Assembly: GCA_032622095.1 (NCBI GenBank)
Contig: CP136069.1
Location: forward strand, 5,566,976 to 5,630,975
Source: Siphonodentalium dalli
Taxonomy: Eukaryota > Mollusca > Scaphopoda > Gadilida > Siphonodentaliidae
Reading direction: 5' to 3'
DNA length: 64,000 nt
The notes beneath the pieces were generated by a model, which did no database searches, was not told the origin of the DNA, and saw only the letters and a list, made by a program, of their open reading frames with translations. How positions within the stretch are numbered: position 1 is the stretch's first letter; each line of letters starts with the position of its first letter. The translations under genes and the position numbers were made by a program. Shown piece by piece: positions 57,206-64,000 of this stretch.

Positions 57206-60030
57206 AACCGCTTGGGCCGAAACAAAGCGGTTCTGCCTGTATCCATTTTCGATTTTCGAGTTGTGTGGGTACAAAGCAGCTGTTAGTCATATCAACAAAT
57301 GCGAGTCTGGATGGACGTTCGTGGACATTCAACAATTTGATTATTTGCATAGAAATATGTTTGGTAGGAAGGTGATCTTTTTAAATAAGAGGTGTGCAAA
57401 GCAGCTGTTAGTCATATCAACACATGCGAGTCTATGCTATTGAAAACTGACCTTGTCACGAATGTACGCGAACGTCCAACGTCTTGCCAACTTCACAGAG
57501 GTATTCCCAAATATTTCATCACCCCCATTATCTCACAAACTGCTAGCATTATGATATGCCGATGATTTTCATTCGTTACACATCCAGGTACACCCATGGC
57601 ACCCGGAACGGGCCCTATAATTGGGCCAGAAGCATATATTTGAATGTCTGTTTGAATGTCTTTCGAAAGGTAAACAAATGGACGTTCGACTTAGAAAATT
57701 TTGGCTAAATTTCGCAGTGAGTGCAGAGGGTAGAGGCAAAACCAGTGGATCAATAACCTTGACATTTCGGCATGGAAGACGTATGGAGCATAGATTATTC
57801 CCACGAAATACCGCTTGGACCGAAACAAAGCAGTTCTACCTGTGCCCATGTTCGATTCGAGTCACCTGCCGGTAACCCTTTTTTAGATCGACAGTGTTGA
57901 ACGTCCAATGTTTTTCGAAGTAAAAAAACATTCGGAAAATTCTCTAAAAAAAATTTGAAAATTTGTCTGTTTGAGAGCGCGAATTAGGTCTAGAGAAGTC
58001 TCCTGGTGCAAACTGAAAACTGCGTTGTTTTTTTTTTGGAAATACTACTGTGAAGTTAGACGGACGTTGGACGTTCGTGGACATTCAACAATTTGATTAT
58101 TTGCATGGAAATATGTTTGCAAGGAAGGTGATTTTTTTTAAATATGAGTTGTGTGGGCACAAGGCAGCTGTTAGTCATATCAACAAAAGCGACTCTATGT
58201 TATTTCATTGAAAACAGACCGTGTCGCGAATGTCCACGAACGTCCAACGTCCGTCCAACTTCACAGCGATATTTTCAAATATTTGATCACCCCCATTATC
58301 TCACAAACTGCAAGTATTATGATATGGCGATGATTTTCATTCGTTACACATCCAGGTACGCCCATAGCACCCGAAACGGGCCCTATAATTGGGCCAGAAG
58401 CATATATTTGAATGTCTGTTTGAATGTCTTTCGAAAGGTAAACAAATGGATGTTCGACTTAGAAAATTCTGTCTAAAGTTGCCGTGAGTGCAGAGGATAG
58501 AGGCAAAACCAGTGGATCAATAACCTTGAAATTTCGATAGGGATATCCTATGGAGCATAGATTGTTCCCACGCAATACCGCTTGGACCGAAACAAAGCGG
58601 TTCTACCTGTGTACATATTTGAATATCAGTTTGAATGTTTTTCAAATGGGAAAGGAACATTCGGAAAATTATGTAAAAAAAAAAGTTTAAAATTTGTGAA
58701 TTGGAGAGCGCGAATTAGGTCTAGAGAAGTCTCCTGGTGCAAACTGGAAACTGAGGTTTTTTTTTTGTTGGAAATACTGCTGTGAAGTTAGACGGACGTT
58801 GGACGTTCGTGGACATTCAACAATTTGATTATTTGCATGGAAATATGTTTGCAAGGAGGGTGATTTTTTTAAATAAGAGTTGTGTGGGCACAATGCAGCT
58901 GTTAGTCATATCAACAAATGCGACTCTATGTTATTTCATTGAAAACAGACCGTGTCGCGAATGTCCACGAACGTCCAACGTCCGTCCAACTTCACAGCGA
59001 TATTCCCAAATATTTGATCACCCCCATTATCTCACAAACTGCAAGCATTATGATATGCCGATGATTTTCATTCGTTACACATCCAGGTACACCCATGGCA
59101 CCCGAAACGGGCCCTATAATTGGGCCAGAAGCATATATTTGAATGTCTGTTTGAATGTCTTTCGAAAGGTAAACAAATGGATGTTCGACTTAGAAAATTC
59201 TGTCTAATGTTCGCCGTGAGTGCAGAGGGTAGAGGCAAAACCAGTGGATCAATAACCTTGACATTTCGGCATGGAAGACGTATGGAGCATAGATTATTCC
59301 CACGAAATACCGCTTGGACCGAAACAAAGCAGTTCTGCCTGTGCCCATGTTCGATTCGAGTCACCTGCCGGTAACCCTTTTTTAGATCGACAGTGTTGAA
59401 CGTCCAACGTCCAATGTTTTTCAAAGTAAAAAACATTCGGACAATTCTCTAAAATAAAATTGAAAATATGTCTGTTTGATAGCGCGAATTAGGTCTAGAG
59501 AAGTCTCCTGGAGCAAACCAAAAACTGCGTTTTTGTTTTTTTGGAAATACTGCTGTGAAGTTAGACGGACGTTGGACGTTCGTGGACATTCAACAATTTG
59601 ATTATTTGCATGGAAATATGTTTGCAAGGAGGGTGATTTTTTAAAATAAGAGTTGTGTAGGCACAAGGCAGCTGTTAGTCATATCAACAAATGCGAGTCT
59701 ATGGTATTTCATTGAAAACAGACCGTGTCGCGAATGTCCACGAACGTCCAACGTCCGTCCAACTTCACAGCGATATTTCCAAATATTTGATCACCCCCAT
59801 TATCTCACAAACTGCAAGCATTATGATATGCCGATGATTTTCATTCTTTACACATCCAGGTACGCCCATGGCACCCGAAACTGGTCCTATAATTGGGCCA
59901 GAAGCATATATTTGAATGTCTGTTTGAATGTCTTTCGAACGGTAAACAAATGGATGTTCGACTTAGAAAATTATGTCTAAAGTTAGCCGTGAGTGCAGAG
60001 GGTAGAGGCAAAACCAGTGGATCAATTACC
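57206..60030. repeat. Right arm tier 2: about 500-bp units, about five
   Basis: Complementary to left tier 2. CTATAATTGGGCCAGAAGCA recurs near 57614, 58384, 59113 and 59890, and CTGTTAGTCATATCAAC near 57281, 57403, 58168, 58900 and 59670. Frames shared among copies produce similar 60-140-codon ORFs with no known domain. Confidence 0.88.
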
Positions 60031-60351
60031 TGTGCCTATGTGCGATTCGATTCAGCTGCAAATAAGCGGTTTTAAGATCGTTGTTGTTGAACGTCCAATG
60101 TCAAACCAACTTCATAGTAATTTTCATCTGCAAATATGCGGTTTTTAGATCGTTGTTGTTGAACGTCCAATGTCAAACCAACTTCACAGTAATTTTCATC
60201 TGCAAATATGCGGTGTTTAGATCGTTCCTGTTGAACGTCCAACGTCCAATGTCAATCCAACTTCACAGTAATTTTCATCTGCAAATATGCGGTGTTTAGA
60301 TCGTTCTTGTTGAACGTCCAACGTCCAATGTCAAACCAACTTCACACACCT
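60031..60351. repeat. Right arm tier 1: terminal units, four copies
   Basis: GTTGAACGTCCAATGTCAAACC-type words at about 60085, 60160, 60231 and 60309, ending AACTTCACACACCT. The inverse of 39084-39420. Confidence 0.9.
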
Positions 60352-60360
60352 TGTAAAGTC
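60352..60360. repeat. 9-bp target duplication, right
   Basis: TGTAAAGTC, matching 39075-39083. Confidence 0.93.
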
Positions 60361-60660
60361 ATCGTTTTTAACGAAACTTTTCGCCAGAGTTGCAACACAA
60401 GTAGACGATGGACTGTCGCTGGCAGTACTTTGATCGAAACAGACGAAATCACTCATTTGGGCATACAAGTAAATAAGTACAGCTTTGTCAAAGAATTTGT
60501 TGAAGTCATTGTAGACAAAATCAGGTCAACTTTTTTCCTCTTAAGTAATGCTGGACTTTATGCCGGAGGGATAACTCCGTCGAGTTGCGCAGCTATATAC
60601 AAAACGATGGTGCTGCCAAAAGGATTATATGGATCAGAATATTGTGGGGATTCATGTTGA
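60361..60660 (+). pseudogene. LINE ORF2, 3' part after the foldback insertion
   Basis: Continues the thumb and connector of the LINE at 37300-39083 in the same frame: IVFNETFRQ, THLGIQVNKY, IRSTFFLLSNAG, then TPSSCAAIYKTMVLPKGLYG, which matches the usual post-RT order in LINE ORF2. It stops at TGA 60658 shortly after GSEYCG. Sequence beyond 60661 belongs to the TATAAAGAGCG repeat family, so the rest of the LINE is lost. Apart from the insertion this segment has no stop. Confidence 0.87.
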
Positions 60661-60668
60661 ATTGCGAA

Positions 60669-61990
60669 TATAAAGAGCGTTCGAGATCAATATATCACTA
60701 ATATGTGAGTTTGCGGCATCACCTCGTCCATCGGGATCTCCTGTTGAAGAGTAACGGGAATATTATCAGGAATAGACAGACCACGAACGCTCCTCGTTGT
60801 TTCGTGTTAAAGAATACGAGAGTGTTTTGTTTGTTTGTACATTCTATGAACCGATTAACTTATCCTAGGCATATACACTTTAAATATGTATGTGAGTGAT
60901 TCGTATTTAATAACTTACTCCGATGCATATAATTTAAATTCGACATATCAACATCACGTAAAAATACAGACCCCCTCACCACCCATCAACGTCATGCAAA
61001 AGTATAAGCGCTCTTTATGTTTTCGATATAACAGAACACGATATTGTTAACAGAAATAGACTGAACACGAACGCTCTTTACTTTTCGCCATACAATGAAT
61101 AGACTGATCACGAACGCTCTTTATTTTCGCCATACAAGGAATAGACTGACCACGAATGCTCTTTATTTTCGCCATACAAGGAATAGACTGATCACGAACG
61201 CTCTTTATTTTCGCCATACCAGAAACAGACTGATCACGAACGCTCGTTAGTTTCGCCATACAAGGAATGGACTGACCACGAACGCTCTTTATTTTCGCCA
61301 TACAAGAAATAGACTGATCACGAACGCTCGTTATTGTCGCCATACAAGGAATAGACTGATCATAAACGCTCTTTATTTTCGCCATACAAGAAATAGACTG
61401 ATCGCGAACGCTCTTTATTTTCGCCATACCAGAATACGGGAATTTTAACAGGAACAGACTGACGAAAACGCTCTTTATTTTCGTCATACCAGGACTAGAT
61501 ATTTAACGAATTATCTTATTTCCCACCATACGCTCTTTGTGTTCACGGTACCAGTAATAGACTGACAAAGAACTCTCTTTATTTTCGTCATACCAGGTAT
61601 TTAGGCAATAATTGAATGTCAACCCGCTTAATGTCGCTCTAAATATATAGACCATTTTAATAAAGATAAATGTATTAAAGCTCAGATCATGTTAACCTAT
61701 CTAGTTTGTGTCACCTTTATAGTACGGGTCTCTTGAAATACTACATATATAAGACTCAGATTCAACATATTTTATTATTGCCGCCTTAGCACGCGGTGAA
61801 TTTCATAAAAAAAACGAGCTAGAAACAAATTAAATTAAATGGGGGCCCACTTTAATAAATTCCATATATATTGATATAATGTTATATAAATGCGTTTGTT
61901 ATATTGACCTGTTATTAATTTTGATTTTATTTTGCATTTAAGTTTTTCTCGCTTTCTTACCGACAACAACACCCTGATGATAAGCGTGTG
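60669..61990. repeat. ATAAAGAGCGTTCG repeat unit, copy 1
   Basis: Opens with TATAAAGAGCGTTCG and GCGGCATCA. A CACCCATCAACGTCA block follows (about 60978), then a 42-bp array in which the motif is inverted (61060-61610), and a GGTATTTAGGCAATAATTGA tail (61593-61750) with TTAATAAAGATAAAT. The same order recurs from 61991 and 63011. Confidence 0.75.
61060..61460. repeat. 42-bp minisatellite with CGAACGCTCTTTATT
   Basis: About nine copies of ACGCTCTTTATTTTCGCC with ATACAAGGAATAGACTGATC. The 42-bp period is a multiple of three and gives a false minus-strand 14-residue repeat ORF. Confidence 0.92.
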
Positions 61991-63010
61991 GCATATAAAG
62001 AGCGTTCGTGGTCACAGTATATCTAAGATATATTTGTTAACATTATGCAGCATCAAAATGTTAAATTAGAAGGGGCGCTGGTGGCTCCAAATTGGGCGGC
62101 ATACTTTTTCAACCATGTTTGTCGATTTTTGTGCAGACCCCGCCCACCTAACAGCTTCTCGTAAAAGTATTGCCTGTTTCCCAGTTTTCGCGCAGAAATG
62201 AGAAATAAAAGGATCTTTATTTTCGCAATACCAGAATCGACCGACAATAGACGCTATTTATATTAGCCATACAATAATATGCTGAAATGAACGCTCTTTA
62301 TATGCGCATTACAGTAATATGGTGACATGAACGCTATTTATATTAGCCATACAGTAATATTCTGATATGAACGCTCTTTATATTCACCATACAGTAATAT
62401 GCTGAAATGAACGCTCTTTATATTAGCCATACAGTAGAACGCTCTTTATATTAGCCATACAGTAATATTCTGAAATGAACGCTCTTTATATTCACCATAC
62501 AGTAATATGCTGAAATGAACGATCTTTATATTAGCCATACAGTAATATTCTGACATGAACGCTTTTTATATTAGCCTTACAGTACTATGCTGAAATGAAC
62601 GCTCTTTATATGCGCATTGTAGTATTATGCTGAAATGAACGCTCTTTAAATGTGCCTTACAGTAATATACTGATACAAACGCTCTTTATATCACCATACG
62701 GTAATATACTGATATAAACGCTCTTTATATTCGCCATACAAAAATATACTGGCATGGACGCTCTTTATATTCCCCACACAGTAATATACTGACATGAACG
62801 CTCTTTATATTCGTCTTACAGTAATATAATGACATGAACGCTCTTTGTAATCGCCTTACAGTAATATACTGATATACACGCTCTTTATATTCGTCATACA
62901 GTAATATACTGACATGAACGCTCTTTTTATTCGCCTTACTAAGAATGCTCTTTATTTTCTCACACACCAGTAACTAAATAACCAAAATGATTCATATTGA
63001 AGTCCTAAAA
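61991..63010. repeat. ATAAAGAGCGTTCG repeat unit, copy 2
   Basis: Opens TATAAAGAGCGTTCGTGGTC, then ATGCAGCATCAAAATG, GCAGACCCCGCCCACC, and the 40-bp array. The tail module is missing before copy 3 starts. Confidence 0.72.
62215..62955. repeat. 40-bp minisatellite with GAACGCTCTTTATAT
   Basis: About eighteen copies of ATGAACGCTCTTTATATT with AGCCATACAGTAATATTCTG. It is clearly related to the 42-bp array, but with a 40-bp period. Confidence 0.92.
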
Positions 63011-63690
63011 TAAAGAGCGTTCGTCTTCACAATATTACTAAGACATGTGTTTACATTATTCGGCATCAAATCGGAAAAATTATATGGTGGCTGGTATTAT
63101 ATGGGGGCTAGTATTATATGGTGGCTGGTATTATATGGTGGCTGGTATTATATTGGGACATTTTCCGCAATGTGTGGATTTTATTTTGGGGCAGAACTTC
63201 TTGCCACCCATCAACGTCACGTAAAAAGTAATAGACTGACACAAACGCTCTCTATGGTCACCATACCATTAATAGGCTCATCACAAACGCTCTTTATGGC
63301 CACCGTACCAAGAATATACATGTAACTAACACTCTTTATCTTCGACAAACAAGGAACAGCCTAGCCAAGAACGCTCTCTATTTTCACCCTACCAGAAATA
63401 GACAGACAAATAACGCTCTTTATTTTCGCCATGCCAGGTATTTAGGCAATAATTAAATGTACACACGCTTAATGTTGCACTAAATGAAGTGATCAAAATA
63501 TACACAATTTTAATAAAGATAAATTGAATGTCAGATCATGTGAACATAGATAGTTTATGTCACCTTTATAGTATGGGTCTCTTGACATACCTACTACAGA
63601 TATATGACTGATTCAGCATACAGAATTAAGAGGGGCGCTAAAAATTAGTTATGGGCGTTATCGAGAAACACACTCAGTTCATATGATACA
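63011..63690. repeat. ATAAAGAGCGTTCG repeat unit, copy 3
   Basis: Opens AATAAAGAGCGTTCGTC and ATTCGGCATCAAAT. It has a 20-bp tandem GGTGGCTGGTATTATATGGG at 63080-63155, CACCCATCAACGTCACGTAA, a short CGCTCTTTAT array, and the same GGTATTTAGGCAATAATTAA tail at 63437-63610. Confidence 0.75.
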
Positions 63691-63695
63691 CACAG

Positions 63696-63761
63696 AGAGC
63701 CCCACACAGACAGGAGCAGACGACACTCTTCTATATGCTTCTATATATGTGTGGGGCTCCC
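63696..63761. repeat. Hairpin with 12-13-bp arms
   Basis: GAGCCCCACACA (from 63697) pairs with TGTGTGGGGCTCC (63749-63761), and the loop has TCTATATGCTTCTATATATG. Possibly one end of an element. Confidence 0.75.
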
Positions 63762-63823
63762 TGCAGGGTTATTGACACTCTGGATGTTTTTTTTATTTTA
63801 TGTAAGTTGGAAGAGTAGTAATA

Positions 63824-64000
63824 CCCTGTGCCAATTCATTCTCTTATATATGCGAGTCGATCATAGATCGCCTAGCATATATAAAAGAATGCATTGGCCT
63901 AATAATTTTGTATCATTTGTTATTATTTTTGACAATTTTTTACAATTTTAATATTTCTTTCTTATATTCTTTAACAATTTTATAATTTCACCCATACAGA
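63824..64000. mobile_element. Second copy of the palindromic-arm MITE, cut by window end
   Basis: CCCTGTGCCAATTCATTCTC opens a 69-bp palindrome (63830-63898) matching 32801-32869 with several changes, then the AT-rich spacer with TTCTTTAACAATTTTATAAT. The right arm would lie past base 64000. The flank ATA before CCCTGT is shared with the first copy, but the outer TTTACCC ends are not. Confidence 0.85.

Larger units (their letters stand above)
39084..60351. mobile_element. Giant foldback-type DNA element, 21,268 bp
   Basis: The ends are inverted (AGGTGTGTGAAGTTGG at left; its complement ends the right side) and flanked by the 9-bp duplication TGTAAAGTC. The arms are 39084-42904 and 53953-60351. 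Each is built of three tiers in mirrored order: 79-86-bp units, about 500-bp units, and about 130-145-bp AT-rich units, closed by a 114-bp unique block. Arm lengths differ (3.8 and 6.4 kb) because the tiers have different copy numbers. Foldback elements of Drosophila and similar animal elements also have subrepeat-filled inverted arms and make 9-bp duplications, but they are much shorter. The interior (42905-53952) holds other mobile elements and no transposase that I can see, so mobilisation would be in trans. Confidence 0.88.

Noticed and set aside
39084-60351. Assembly artefact as the cause of the inverted arms
   Set aside because: The arms differ in copy number and sequence, and the ends have a perfect 9-bp duplication that restores the LINE frame. 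A misjoin would not give this, though long reads should confirm it.
61047-61487. 146-codon minus-strand ORF of 14-residue repeats
   Set aside because: It is the product of the 42-bp period of a minisatellite.

Overview
This 64 kb window looks like repeat-dense nuclear DNA of an invertebrate animal. I saw no intact single-copy protein gene and no RNA gene. Every coding trace I recognise belongs to animal mobile elements: BEL/Pao, a DIRS/Ngaro-type tyrosine-recombinase retroelement, two different non-LTR (LINE) elements, Helitrons, and MITEs of hAT-like and piggyBac-like type. This mix is common in molluscs and other lophotrochozoans, but I cannot name the species.

Layout. 1-6903 is a 75-bp satellite whose period is a multiple of three, so it reads as false ORFs; it has a higher-order repeat of about 3.3 kb. 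8424-9165 is a decayed BEL/Pao reverse transcriptase on the minus strand. 9522-20536 is an 11-kb composite element with the order L (241 bp), core A, R (469 bp), L (241 bp), core B, R (469 bp). Core A carries a frameshifted DIRS/Ngaro-like gag-zinc-finger-RT on the plus strand, and core B is pyrimidine-rich low-complexity repeat. 20537-37080 is AT-rich non-coding DNA holding many tandem and dispersed repeats, an 843-bp hAT-like element, a 394-bp piggyBac-like MITE with palindromic inner arms, and a 1.6-kb array of a 28-bp unit.

37300-60660 is the most striking part. A LINE copy (37300-39083) is interrupted in its reverse transcriptase and resumes in the same reading frame at 60361. The 21,268-bp insert (39084-60351) has inverted termini starting AGGTGTGTGAAG and a 9-bp target duplication, TGTAAAGTC. 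Its arms (3.8 and 6.4 kb) are inverted stacks of three tandem-repeat tiers, like a giant foldback element. Its interior holds a second LINE family in both orientations, a hairpin element, and a 5.1-kb block of Helitron-like units joined head to tail. That block sits between A and T of a tandem repeat whose next copy is the empty site.

60669-63690 is a family of units with an inverted ATAAAGAGCGTTCGTG motif and 40-42-bp minisatellites. The window ends inside another copy of the palindromic MITE. The elements do not form a pathway. They form a nested record of insertions, in which the order of several events can be read.
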